This document shows, piece by piece, positions 46,077 through 54,524 of a stretch of DNA of 64,000 bases; positions within the stretch are counted from its first letter, which is position 1; each line of letters starts with the position of its first letter. The notes beneath the pieces were generated by a model, which was not told the DNA's origin, did no database searches, and saw only the letters and a list, made by a program, of their open reading frames with translations. Source of the DNA: Jonesiaceae bacterium BS-20. GTDB taxonomy: Bacteria > Actinomycetota > Actinomycetes > Actinomycetales > Cellulomonadaceae. The DNA lies in contig CP146203.1 of NCBI GenBank assembly GCA_039995105.1, positions 2,108,001 to 2,172,000 on the forward strand. Direction: 5' to 3'. Made by a program: the position numbers and the translations under genes.

Positions 46077-47051
46077 ATGGAGGCTATGAAGATTCTGATC
46101 CCTAACACCATTCCCATAGAACTTGACCCAGTTGCGGGGGTAACCGCGGTTGTTTACAGTCCGTATGAGGAGCTCCCCAGCGAGCACTTCGATGCCCAGG
46201 CGCTTGTAGTTTGGGGCGGCGGACACAAATTCCTGTCACACCTGGCACAGAATCTGTCTCAGTTACAGTGGATTGGCGCACTGTCAGCGGGAATCGACAA
46301 TATCGAACGCGCCGGCTTTGCCAGCGGTGTTGTTGTCACCAATGCGTCCGGACTCCACGACCGTCCGGTAGCCGAGCACACCATGGCCCTAATCTTGGCA
46401 GCGACTCGGCGCCTTGACCTCATGCACAACGCCCAATTGGAGAGCCGCTGGGCCAAGGAATTGGGCGGTTCCCAACCCGTAGGTATCCAAAACCCCGGCG
46501 CCGGAACATTCCCGGGGCTGGCGTCATTGCACGGAGCACGCATTAGCATTTGGGGATTCGGCTCAATCGGCCAGACCCTGGCGCCCCTACTCACCACATT
46601 TGGTGCCAAGGTGACGGGTGTGGCCCGCAGCGCGGGAACCCGCGCCGGAATTCCAGTCATCACCCAGGACCAAGCAATCGCCGACCTGGCCAACACCGAC
46701 ATGATTGTCAACATCTTGCCGGGCTCCCCGCAGACAAAGCACCTGATTAACGCGGATGTACTGGCCGCGTTGCCTCAGCACGCTTGGATCATCAACGTGG
46801 GCCGCGGGATCTCCATCGATGAGGATGCTCTCAACCAGGCATTACGCGCCGGGGATATTGGCGGAGCCGCACTGGACGTATTTGACCGCGAGCCGCTGCC
46901 TGCGGATTCACCATTGTGGACCGCACCCAACATCATCATTACCCCGCACGCAGCAGGAGGCCGCCCCGAGGGTGTCAGCGGACTTCTCAACAAGAATATT
47001 GGTGCCTTCTTGGCCGGCACCGAGCTGACCAATGTAGTAACGGTTCTTTAA
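46077..47051 (+). CDS. D-isomer specific 2-hydroxyacid dehydrogenase
   Basis: A 324-residue enzyme. The NAD-binding motif WGFGSIGQTLAPLL is near residue 165. Catalytic residues: Arg in NVGRGISIDEDAL, Glu in DVFDREPLPADSPLW, His in IITPHAAGGRPEG. It oxidises or reduces a D-2-hydroxyacid; relatives include phosphoglycerate and glyoxylate/hydroxypyruvate reductases. The start is uncertain: ATG 46077 is used; ATG 46086 is in frame but GGAGG lies too close to it. The open frame extends far upstream through the regulator gene on the other strand but carries no conserved sequence. Strong terminator after it. Confidence 0.88.
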   Translation: MEAMKILIPNTIPIELDPVAGVTAVVYSPYEELPSEHFDAQALVVWGGGHKFLSHLAQNLSQLQWIGALSAGIDNIERAGFASGVVVTNASGLHDRPVAEHTMALILAATRRLDLMHNAQLESRWAKELGGSQPVGIQNPGAGTFPGLASLHGARISIWGFGSIGQTLAPLLTTFGAKVTGVARSAGTRAGIPVITQDQAIADLANTDMIVNILPGSPQTKHLINADVLAALPQHAWIINVGRGISIDEDALNQALRAGDIGGAALDVFDREPLPADSPLWTAPNIIITPHAAGGRPEGVSGLLNKNIGAFLAGTELTNVVTVL

Positions 47052-47062
47052 CCTCACACAAG

Positions 47063-47109
47063 AATGGCACGGGTCGCAACCAACGTTGCGACCCGTGCCA
47101 TTTGCTTTT
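47063..47109 (+). terminator. Rho-independent terminator
   Basis: An 18-bp perfect stem (47063-47080 with 47085-47102) around CAAC, followed by TGCTTTTT. It lies 11 bases after the dehydrogenase stop and also close to the convergent stop of the surface-protein gene. Confidence 0.95.
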
Positions 47110-47112
47110 TGT

Positions 47113-48219
47113 CTAGCCGCGGACCTTGCGGGATCTGAGCACCAGCATTGCCCCGGTAAATCCGGCCACCATGCTGCCGGCCAGCCAAAGCATCGCGTTC
47201 TCACTGATTCCCGTTGCGGCCAACTCGGTGTCCCCAAGCGTCTGATCGATCACCAGTTTTCCATCCCCCGGGTTAGCTGGTTGATCGTTGCCGGTATCAA
47301 GTGGGTCCTTGACGGAAGGATCTGACGGGGTAGCCGACTCGTCGACGTCCTCGGGTCCGCCAGGGGATTCTTCACCGTCAGTTGCTCCCGGCTCTTCCTC
47401 AATTTCCGGTTCGGTTGGCGGCGTGGAACACTCCGGGGCCGCAACATTGTGCTGCCATTGCGTGATGGTTTGCGCCGGGAATTCGTAACCATCATTGGCA
47501 CCGGCGGTGACCGTCACCTCTTGCGGCTCGGTTATTGTGTGCTGACCGGCGTCAACATTGGTTCCATTGATCGCATACGTGACGCCGGTAATCTCGGGGA
47601 TCACCACGCTCGCACCAGCATCACAGGTTGCCTCGTGCCAAACCGGCGCTTCAGGCACCACCTGCTCGACCGTCAGGAACACAGGCGGGCCAAAGAAGAA
47701 GCTCGCATTTTGACATTCATTTGAAGGCGGACCATAGATGTAGTGGTAGGTCGCGTTGTCGGAGATTGTCACGGCTTGCCCGGGCTGGATCACCACGGGG
47801 AAACTTTGCCGGTCCGGGCCGGGAACATCTTCAATGAACTGTTTGCAGTGGTCTAGAGCGAAGTCACCCTGCCGGTCGGGGTGCATTTGGAAGACAAAGT
47901 TTGAATTGAAACCGGTCACGGTCACCGCTTCGGAGCCGTCGTTTCGCAACTCAAAGAGATAGAAGAAGGTCCTTCCCGGCGCCACCCCTCCAAATCCGGA
48001 GTTGCCGTTGGATGCAGTCCAGGACAGCGTCTGGTTGGATCTGACAACCCCCGCGGGAAGGTCCCAGTTCCTTGGGTCGTTACCGTGCGCTTGGGCAGGT
48101 GCCGCGGCCATGGTTGTGCCCATCAGCAATACCATTGCAACGCCAGCGAGTCGCAAAAGCCATTTGCCGGATCGGCGACCAAGACGTGGCGACGTTGCGT
48201 CAGTATGTTTGAATCCCAT
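47113..48219 (-). CDS. Sortase-anchored (LAXTG) surface protein
   Basis: A 368-residue secreted protein. The signal peptide covers about residues 15-46 (RRSGKWLLRLAGVAMVLLMG, cleavage after AAAPAQA). The mature part has a Trp/Asn-rich beta region, paired cysteines and a Pro/Glu-rich spacer (about 265-325). It ends with a sorting signal: LAATG, a hydrophobic helix and RSRKVRG. LAXTG rather than LPXTG points to a class E sortase, usual in high-GC Gram-positives. No sortase gene is nearby. ATG 48219 follows a G-rich ribosome site GGGGGGAAG. The role is unknown; adhesion or wall structure is possible. Confidence 0.85.
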   Translation of the reverse strand: MGFKHTDATSPRLGRRSGKWLLRLAGVAMVLLMGTTMAAAPAQAHGNDPRNWDLPAGVVRSNQTLSWTASNGNSGFGGVAPGRTFFYLFELRNDGSEAVTVTGFNSNFVFQMHPDRQGDFALDHCKQFIEDVPGPDRQSFPVVIQPGQAVTISDNATYHYIYGPPSNECQNASFFFGPPVFLTVEQVVPEAPVWHEATCDAGASVVIPEITGVTYAINGTNVDAGQHTITEPQEVTVTAGANDGYEFPAQTITQWQHNVAAPECSTPPTEPEIEEEPGATDGEESPGGPEDVDESATPSDPSVKDPLDTGNDQPANPGDGKLVIDQTLGDTELAATGISENAMLWLAGSMVAGFTGAMLVLRSRKVRG

Positions 48220-48493
48220 GAATGTCTTCCCCCCTGAAAGTTCATGCGTCGAGGTTTCGCACCATTTTGGCTTGCAACCGCTACATCGCCCCACCTTAGT
48301 ATGAAAGAGCAAAATTGGCATTCCGCCCAAGTCGCCACGGATCACCCTGTTGCCCCTGCGGAACGCGCTGCGATGCAAGAAATCTAAGGTTCCTCGTTGC
48401 GACGGTCGAAACTAGCATTGGCCCAGTCCACCGAGCCAACATCGGCCGCAGCCAACGGGTACACTGCGTAGTAATGACTATCTTGGAGAAAAG

Positions 48494-49195
48494 TTGATTG
48501 GGAGTGCGACTCGCACGTCGCCTCTGGATTCGCGTCTTACCGCAACACTTGCCACGTTCTTGGCCGAGCGCCCACCGGGTTCAGATGAAGATGTGCACAT
48601 GGTTTCCGCAAATGTTGCGCATGTGATTGAACGCTGCAGCCAGCCCGGCGACCTCGTGTTTGATCCTTTTGCCGGGTTTGGCACCACGATTGCACAGGCC
48701 GTACTGCTTGACCGCGGTGCCCTCGGGATCGAGTTGCTACCCGAGCGGGTGGATTACCTGCGCAGCCGGGTGCCGCAAGCCCAGATCATTGAGGGCGATG
48801 CCCGGGAACTCCTGCGAGTTATTCACAAAACTGAACGTCGGTCCCCCGCGTCTCTCGTTGACCTGATCGTGACCGCGCCACCGTATATGACCTTCGAGAA
48901 TCACGAAGCCGACCCACTAACCGCCTATGAAAAAAACGACGGCGATTACACCCGCTACTTGGCGGAGCTTGGACTGGTTGCGGCCCAATGCGCCCAAGTG
49001 GTCAAGCCCGGTGGCTACGTGGTGTGGAACTTGGCAGACATTTTCCACATGGGCAGCACCACGCACTTAATCCGGGACTGCACAAATGTGTTGTCCCAGC
49101 ACCTCATGCACGTTGGAAATACCGAGATCACGTGGGATACCTACCCACACGATTTGGTTGCCGATGCCCTACTGGTCTTCCAGCGCCCCGTTTAG
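48494..49195 (+). CDS. Small SAM-dependent DNA methyltransferase-like protein
   Basis: A 233-residue protein. SAM-binding motif DLVFDPFAGFGTTIAQAVLL near residue 55, acidic GIELLPERVDYL, and catalytic motif IV as VDLIVTAPPYMTFE near 125. Motif I comes before motif IV with little room for a target-recognition domain. This fits N4-cytosine/N6-adenine methylases, but RNA guanine methylases share the layout. No restriction enzyme is adjacent. TTG 48494 is chosen because GGAGAAAAG precedes it. It is divergent from the LAXTG protein gene. Confidence 0.75.
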   Translation: MIGSATRTSPLDSRLTATLATFLAERPPGSDEDVHMVSANVAHVIERCSQPGDLVFDPFAGFGTTIAQAVLLDRGALGIELLPERVDYLRSRVPQAQIIEGDARELLRVIHKTERRSPASLVDLIVTAPPYMTFENHEADPLTAYEKNDGDYTRYLAELGLVAAQCAQVVKPGGYVVWNLADIFHMGSTTHLIRDCTNVLSQHLMHVGNTEITWDTYPHDLVADALLVFQRPV

Positions 49196-49229
49196 GTTTC
49201 CGCTAGCGCCGGTTCACCATGACGCCCGT

Positions 49230-49610
49230 TCACATTTGATCCAGGCGAGCCCGCAGTAGGCAAAACTCATTACCTTCTGGGTCTTGCAAAACATGCCAGT
49301 GTGTTTGGCTGCCTTGTCCAATGTCGACCGGCCGGGCACCTAATTGCAGGAGCCGTTCCAACTCAGCGTCTTGGTCGCGGTCGGTTGGATTCACGTCTAT
49401 GTGAAGCCGCAGCTTCTGCATTTTTGGTTCTTTAGTGTGACTAAAAATGATGGTTGGCTGTAGGCCCCCAAAGCCTGACCGGGGACCGATCTCCACGGAG
49501 CCATCGTCCTCATGGCCCAGCACCACGAAGTCTAGAACTTCACACCAAAACGTTGCTAACGCATCCGGGTCTTTACAATCAAGCACCAGCTCACTAATCC
49601 GACAAGCCAT
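49230..49610 (-). CDS. Glyoxalase/bleomycin-resistance-like (VOC) protein
   Basis: A 126-residue single-domain VOC protein: ISELVLDCKDPDALATFWCE at the start, VLDFVVLGHEDDGSVEIG, and the end HWHVLQDPEGNEFCLLRARL. Metal-ligand His and Glu positions of the fold are partly kept (LRLHIDVN, EGNEFCLL). Substrate unknown. GGAG five bases upstream supports ATG 49610. Confidence 0.85.
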   Translation of the reverse strand: MACRISELVLDCKDPDALATFWCEVLDFVVLGHEDDGSVEIGPRSGFGGLQPTIIFSHTKEPKMQKLRLHIDVNPTDRDQDAELERLLQLGARPVDIGQGSQTHWHVLQDPEGNEFCLLRARLDQM

Positions 49611-49744
49611 GAGACTCCGCCTTCTACTAGTTGAGTATCTACGGTAGGAACACCTCTTTGCATCGCAGATGTTGCCCTTGCTTCATTATTCAAGTTGTAG
49701 GCAACCGGCGCGAGCCGAAACCTCATAGGACCCAAGGCTTGGTG

Positions 49745-50983
49745 TTACTCGATTCTCTCAATAATGAGGGTTACGTCATCGATTGACCTACCCGAAAAGC
49801 CTTCAGATTCGTAGCTAAAGTCGAGGTAACTCCCCGCATCAGCTTGCACATAGCTTGTGGACGTTATTGTTTCGCTGTTCAGCGGCACACGCATCGCGAG
49901 AATCATGGCTATATTGACATCAAACATCGACTTGACAGTCGCTGAGCCTGAGATTTGATTCCCATCAAGCAGCATGGCATAACCGGGGCTAACATCGGAT
50001 CTTAACCCACCAGTGATTGAAGCGTCTGCCTTGGTAGTTACTGAGTACGTGATCCGGTAGGTGCCAGAACTGACCAACCGAATTTTTCCATCCTCGATCG
50101 TTGCAGCTTTGGAAAGAGACGCAAGGCCCGGTTCAAAGTTGTTGTAAACCTGCGAAGAGTTAACCTGTCCTTGCCACCTAAATGTTGAAAAGTTGATCAC
50201 CCCCGGCGCCCCGGCAGGACCTTCAGGCCCCATCGCACCTGGCTCACCCTGAGGCCCCACAGCCCCCACAGGTCCCGGCAACCCATCAGCACCGGCAGGT
50301 CCTACTGGCCCCATCACACCTGGCTCCCCCTGGGGACCCACAGCCCCCACAGGTCCCGGCAACCCATCAGCACCAGCAGGTCCAACTGGCCCCATCACAC
50401 CTGGCTCACCCACAAGTCCCGGCAATCCATCAGCACCAGCAGGTCCAACTGGCCCCATTGCACCAGGAATCCCTGCCGGACCTGGCTCTCCCTTAGGACC
50501 CACTGGTCCTATCGCACCGGTAGGCCCCATCGCCCCTACCGGCCCAGGTACGCCTTGTAGGCCTTGTGAACCATCCGCACCGGATAAGCCATCTTGACCA
50601 GGAAGACCTGAAATTCCTTGGGCACCGCGCTCACCGTTCGGTCCGTTAGCGCCAACGGCTCCCGGTTCCCCCTTGAGCCCTGGTGCGCCAGCAGCGCCCG
50701 CTCTACCATCCGCCCCACGTTGTCCGGGCGCACCATCCTGTCCGGCGATGCCTTGTTCCCCTTGGGGTCCACGCTCACCATCAACACCAGAAGGGCCTTG
50801 AGCGCCGGGGTCACCCGCAACACCATCTTTGCCTGGAATCTGTTCAGCTTCTTGCGAGGATGCGCCGGCTAGCGCCGATGTCGCCACCGCGCCTCCGACT
50901 CCTCCACCAACTCCTAGAAAGAGGGCAAGAACAAGTACGGTTGAAGTTGAAAGGGCGGAGGCTCCGCTGGGCTGTGACATCAT
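49745..50983 (-). CDS. Collagen-like membrane/surface protein
   Basis: A 412-residue protein. An N-terminal hydrophobic segment (LSTSTVLVLALFLGVGGGVG) acts as signal or anchor. Then 71 uninterrupted Gly-X-Y triplets, with Pro common in X and GER, GEQ and GEP triplets, predict a collagen triple helix. About 150 C-terminal residues form a beta-rich head (STFRWQGQVNSSQVYNNFEP to SIDDVTLIIERIE) like the C1q/TNF-type heads of BclA-type collagen-like proteins, which trimerise the stalk. ATG 50983 has GGGGACA before it; TTG 51004 is an alternative. The repeat DNA can change length by slippage. Probable surface filament. Confidence 0.88.
   Translation of the reverse strand: MMSQPSGASALSTSTVLVLALFLGVGGGVGGAVATSALAGASSQEAEQIPGKDGVAGDPGAQGPSGVDGERGPQGEQGIAGQDGAPGQRGADGRAGAAGAPGLKGEPGAVGANGPNGERGAQGISGLPGQDGLSGADGSQGLQGVPGPVGAMGPTGAIGPVGPKGEPGPAGIPGAMGPVGPAGADGLPGLVGEPGVMGPVGPAGADGLPGPVGAVGPQGEPGVMGPVGPAGADGLPGPVGAVGPQGEPGAMGPEGPAGAPGVINFSTFRWQGQVNSSQVYNNFEPGLASLSKAATIEDGKIRLVSSGTYRITYSVTTKADASITGGLRSDVSPGYAMLLDGNQISGSATVKSMFDVNIAMILAMRVPLNSETITSTSYVQADAGSYLDFSYESEGFSGRSIDDVTLIIERIE
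50231..50463 (-). repeat. 81-bp tandem repeats within the collagen-like gene
   Basis: Two near-identical 81-bp units encode nine triplets (GVM GPV GPA GAD GLP GPV GAV GPQ GEP), followed by a third, shortened copy (GAM GPV GPA GAD GLP GLV GEP). The near identity at DNA level shows recent duplication, so copy number probably varies between strains. Confidence 0.85.
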
Positions 50984-51117
50984 TGTCCCCGAATAGGCAT
51001 TCAATACGCATAGGCACGTCTAAGGAATAAATCTGCTCAAGCGACGCTAGCACAGCAAAACTACCTGCCATCAGGGCATTCTCAGCACTTGAGCATTATC
51101 TTCCACTCGGTTTGATT

Positions 51118-51540
51118 TCACCGAGACTCAAAGCCACCCCCGCCTATCCCAGCAACATACGCGGCCTGTCCAATATGCTCCCCAGCGTCAAATGAAATAC
51201 TGACTAAGCGTGCGGCAAGGGTAACGGGAGGATCCCACCTGTCATCCACAATTGCGGAAAACTCGCTCTCTTCACGCCCTGCGATGTAAGCGATCTGCGC
51301 ATCAATCACGGCGCTCAGATACTCAAACAGGAGATCCTCGTCATTGACAATGATCGCACGCGCTTGGGCAGGGCTGTGACCATAGCCGTGTTCATGGATC
51401 CCTGTCGGTAGTGCAAAACGCTCAGCAAAACCTCCAGCAACCCACACCAAGTCTTGCCCATGCAACTCGCGGAGTTGCTCATCAATTTCGCGCGCCGATT
51501 GCTGGCCCACTGCAGCACTAGATCAAGCTCCATACTCACC
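51118..51540 (-). pseudogene. Truncated copy of the DinB-family gene at 54525-55043
   Basis: From about 51490 down to the stop at 51118 the protein (AREIDEQLRELHGQDLVWVA to AAYVAGIGGGGFESR) is about 90 percent identical to the DinB protein at 54525-55043. The first roughly 45 residues are replaced: the start region (AGTATGGA) is joined out of frame to the middle by an internal deletion of about 130 bases. The copy is therefore dead. It is followed upstream by a piece of mutM. Confidence 0.85.
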
Positions 51541-51565
51541 TGAGAATGCAGTCCAGCCCCCCTAA

Positions 51566-51645
51566 CGGTTCATCCTCACGCCCATAAGCGTTGAGGGGAC
51601 GATCGAAGTACCCGGGTTCCCATTGACTTGAACGTATAACGCATT
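51566..51645 (-). pseudogene. 80-bp fragment of a mutM gene
   Basis: The bases match the stretch of mutM at about 57955-58033 at roughly 85 percent identity (encoding ALYVNVNGESGYFDR in the intact gene; here ALYVQVNGNPG, then a frameshift). The match stops abruptly on both sides. Together with the adjacent DinB copy it shows that a mutM-to-DinB junction was once contiguous and has been duplicated or re-imported. Confidence 0.75.
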
Positions 51646-51873
51646 TGCAACCGAGCGGGCCGGATCAAGCATGCCGTTTGCCAGCCCTGACCCCAGATAC
51701 GATGACCTACGCTTGCGCTTCTTTGGCAAATGCAGCTCGCCGCGACTCATACGGAACCGACAGTAAGCTGCAATGGCCTTCTTAGAATCAATTCACCATA
51801 AACCACCCTTTAGGCCTTCTGATCAGGGGTAACACTTGCCCGACAGGACCAGTTACCTTACACTGAGCGGGTA

Positions 51874-52512
51874 ATGAAACCTGACACAGCCACCACCGGA
51901 CGACCTCGACTAGCTGCCATCGACAAACGATTGATGCGGGCATTCGAGGACTTTGTTGTCGAATCGCCCGTGCGATCATTCGGTGTGCAAGCCCTAGTCA
52001 CCCGCGCCGGAACCACTCGCGATGCGTTCTACCGACGGTATGCCTCAATCGGGCACTTCTTCGTGGAGGTAGCCCTGAACAGGTACAGCCTCAATCCGAC
52101 GCAGGACACTGGCTCTTTGGCGGGCGACCTCCTTGTCATTCAGCGAGAGCAGGTGCAGATGTACACCGACCCCGTTGCAAAGGGTTTACTTCTGCTCATT
52201 CTCGATGCCAGTGCAGATCAACCGGTGACCGCGAACGCTTTTGCTTCTCGGTTCCTCAAGCCGCGGCGCGATGCCACTGTGACTGTCCTCGACCGTGCTG
52301 TAAGCCGCGGCGAAATTGTTGCCGTGTCAGACATCGAGTACACGCTCGATCACATTTCCGGGTCGTTTCTCCTGCGTGCGTCTATGCCGGGCACACAACC
52401 TATCGATGAGGCGTTTGCACAAAAGACCGTGCTGTCTGTATTGAAAGACCTTGGTGTGGACGACCCGTACGCCGATCTTGATGCCGCTGTGTCACTCCTA
52501 GGTAACGAATAA
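51874..52512 (+). CDS. TetR family transcriptional regulator
   Basis: A 212-residue protein. HTH region: RLMRAFEDFVVESPVRSFGV, LVTRAGTTRDAFYRRYASIG (FYRRY recognition end), then a TetR C-terminal helical domain (EYTLDHISGSFLLRASMPGT). It is the first gene of a rightward four-gene cassette, 25 bases before the next gene, and probably autoregulates it. The upstream 120 bases contain no other gene and must hold its promoter. Confidence 0.88.
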   Translation: MKPDTATTGRPRLAAIDKRLMRAFEDFVVESPVRSFGVQALVTRAGTTRDAFYRRYASIGHFFVEVALNRYSLNPTQDTGSLAGDLLVIQREQVQMYTDPVAKGLLLLILDASADQPVTANAFASRFLKPRRDATVTVLDRAVSRGEIVAVSDIEYTLDHISGSFLLRASMPGTQPIDEAFAQKTVLSVLKDLGVDDPYADLDAAVSLLGNE

Positions 52513-52537
52513 CCACGTATATGAAAAGGCCCGCACT

Positions 52538-52912
52538 ATGACTGAACCTACCTCCGCCACACCTGTTTTCGATAGCGGCGAAACCGCAACAATCGCGTCT
52601 GGAATGAAGATTCACGCCAAGTTAGGCCGGGTCGTCATCAACGAAGGCCACATAGGACTCTTGCGCGAGAACGGCGACCTGATCGATAGCGCACCACTTT
52701 CAAAGGTGGTCTTGAAGAAGGGCCTCACCTACATTATGGTCCCCACCTTGCATGTGCTCATGAATGGCACAAAGTACCTGGTCAACCTCAGCTACGAAGC
52801 ACGTATCCACGCAGGTGTTGACGATGCCACTGCCAAGGATGAGCAGCGCCGCGAGAACGCCGCCTTTGCCCAGATGGTCCGTCAACTCGGTGGCCAGGCC
52901 AAGGGCCTATGA
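52538..52912 (+). CDS. Small PH-like-domain protein, function unknown
   Basis: A 124-residue protein. The middle (residues about 25-85) is a run of short strands, KLGRVVINEGHIGLLRENGD, PLSKVVLKKGLTYIMVPTLH, VLMNGTKYLVNLSY, like the curved sheet of bacterial PH/GRAM-type domains, followed by an acidic/basic helix (DEQRRENAAFAQMVRQLGGQ). No signal peptide or membrane helix. Its stop overlaps the next start (ATGA), so the two products are made together and may interact. The fold call is by pattern only. Confidence 0.6.
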   Translation: MTEPTSATPVFDSGETATIASGMKIHAKLGRVVINEGHIGLLRENGDLIDSAPLSKVVLKKGLTYIMVPTLHVLMNGTKYLVNLSYEARIHAGVDDATAKDEQRRENAAFAQMVRQLGGQAKGL

Positions 52913-53715
52913 CCAAAGCCGATCTGGGGTTTGTAGAGCAATACTGCAAACGCCACGGATTCGGCTATCTGCCTGCATGGGACAACCCACCACTGTCCGG
53001 ATTGCTGTTTCGGTCGCGCGACCGAGTACAGTTCCGGACAGTAATCGATGCAAGAACGGCGGAAACGCCGTTCTTGCTCGGCTGTGCTCAGGCACGCGGG
53101 CGAGGACGCCGCAAAGTGGCTGTTCTAGTGATGCCGCTCCGGCGCCCAGTACCAAATATGATTCTGATGAGCAGGCGGAACAGTCTATTTTCGGGCCTTG
53201 GTATCGCACTCGAAGAAACACAACTGCTCAACCTTGGTGGCGAGTTTGGTTCGTCGTTCTCGCTCTACTGCCCCAACGATTACGAGCCCGATGCCCTCTT
53301 CGTATTCACACCGGATGTAATGGCCAAGTTAGTCGACGCAACGGGTGTAAGTGATTTGGAGTTTGTTGACGACCGTCTCCTGATTTACGCATCCGTCGAC
53401 ACGTTCTACACCCCACAGCGGTTAGCACAAGCCAGCGAACTAGTAACGTTCCTGGCAGACAAGATTGGCCAGCAGACTCGGTTTTACAGGGATCTAGGCA
53501 GCAGCGGTGAAACGGCGAGTGATCCATTCCGGATTGAACAGCTGACATCGGGAAACTCAGGAAACCTCACCGTTGGCAGTCAGGGACGGCGCATCCGCAC
53601 CCGCACTACCGGGTGGCAAAAGGCTGGCATTACCGTGGTGTCCCTAGCCGTCCTTACTGCCGGAGTCTATTGGGTAACCATGGTGACGTCAGCACTTACG
53701 CCCGGCGGAAACTAA
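52909..53715 (+). CDS. Tail-anchored membrane protein, function unknown
   Basis: A 268-residue protein with a large soluble N-terminal part and one hydrophobic helix near the C-terminus (about residues 240-262, ITVVSLAVLTAGVYWVTMVT). The soluble part has sequence like DUF3137-type domains: FRTVIDARTAETPFLLGCAQ, VLVMPLRRPVPNMILMSRRN, LLIYASVDTFYTPQRLAQAS. The predicted topology keeps the bulk in the cytosol. It is coupled by a 4-base overlap to the PH-like protein and precedes the M23 peptidase by 39 bases. Confidence 0.6.
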   Translation: MTKADLGFVEQYCKRHGFGYLPAWDNPPLSGLLFRSRDRVQFRTVIDARTAETPFLLGCAQARGRGRRKVAVLVMPLRRPVPNMILMSRRNSLFSGLGIALEETQLLNLGGEFGSSFSLYCPNDYEPDALFVFTPDVMAKLVDATGVSDLEFVDDRLLIYASVDTFYTPQRLAQASELVTFLADKIGQQTRFYRDLGSSGETASDPFRIEQLTSGNSGNLTVGSQGRRIRTRTTGWQKAGITVVSLAVLTAGVYWVTMVTSALTPGGN

Positions 53716-53754
53716 GCAACTGGACCTTCCAACCAGGCAATGGGACAGTGATGT

Positions 53755-54372
53755 ATGAGTCCAGCCGAGCCAATTGATCTCAAGTACCCTTTTGTTGGCA
53801 ACTGGCTTGTCCTAAATAGTCCTGCGAATCGCGTTCCCAGCCATGGAACCTCCGCGTTTGGCAGTTCCTACGCAATCGACTTTGTACCGGTCAATAGTGT
53901 CGGTCGTTCTGCTCCGTTTACGCTGCGGTCGCTTACCTTGCCTGAACCGCCCGAGAACTTTCCGGGCTTTGGCAGAACTATCTTGAGTCCCGTCATTGGG
54001 ATTGTCGTTGCCAGGTTGGACACCGTGCCTGACCACTTCGCATACCGGGGTTTACCGTCATTGGGATACGTTCTTGGCCAAAAGAAGCGGTCATCAGCGG
54101 GGTGGGCTGCTCTGGCTGGTAACCATGTCGGAATCGATATTGGCACCGCCGTAATTTTCCTGTGCCACCTAAAGCAGGGATCCATACGCGTTCCGGTAGG
54201 TGCACGCGTAAGGCCCGGCGACCCTATCGCCCGGTGCGGGAACACGGGCAATAGCACCGAGCCGCATCTTCATCTACAGGCAATCAGTTCCCTAGTCGTA
54301 GAGCGGGCCCAAGCCGTGCCAATAACTTTTCAAGGGGCGCTGCCCAGCAACGGTGAAATTGTGTTGGCCTAA
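53755..54372 (+). CDS. M23 family metallopeptidase without a signal peptide
   Basis: A 205-residue protein. Zinc ligands of the LytM/lysostaphin fold are all visible: His30 and Asp42 in SHGTSAFGSSYAIDF, and His173 in the HLHLQ motif, with catalytic His138 in CHLKQGSIRVPVGARV; GNHVGIDIG and RCGNTGNSTEPHLHLQ complete the pattern. M23 enzymes cut peptidoglycan cross-bridges, but this one has no signal peptide or membrane helix, so it is either cytosolic, released by lysis or exported by another route. It is the last gene of the TetR cassette. Confidence 0.85.
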   Translation: MSPAEPIDLKYPFVGNWLVLNSPANRVPSHGTSAFGSSYAIDFVPVNSVGRSAPFTLRSLTLPEPPENFPGFGRTILSPVIGIVVARLDTVPDHFAYRGLPSLGYVLGQKKRSSAGWAALAGNHVGIDIGTAVIFLCHLKQGSIRVPVGARVRPGDPIARCGNTGNSTEPHLHLQAISSLVVERAQAVPITFQGALPSNGEIVLA

Positions 54373-54524
54373 TCGAATGCAAAACCTGAAGTACCTCGTC
54401 TATGAAGGCACCCCTGATATTGATCCACAGTCCGGAGTACGAATCGCCTAGTAGTCACGACTCGTGAAACGAAGGGCACCAAGAGGTGAGTCACCTGCCC
54501 CTGTACGGTTCCACAAGGCGTCAC

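Noticed and set aside
50231-50463. CRISPR-like repeat array
   Set aside because: The repeats are contiguous, coding and Gly-X-Y in translation; there are no spacers. No CRISPR array was seen anywhere in the window.
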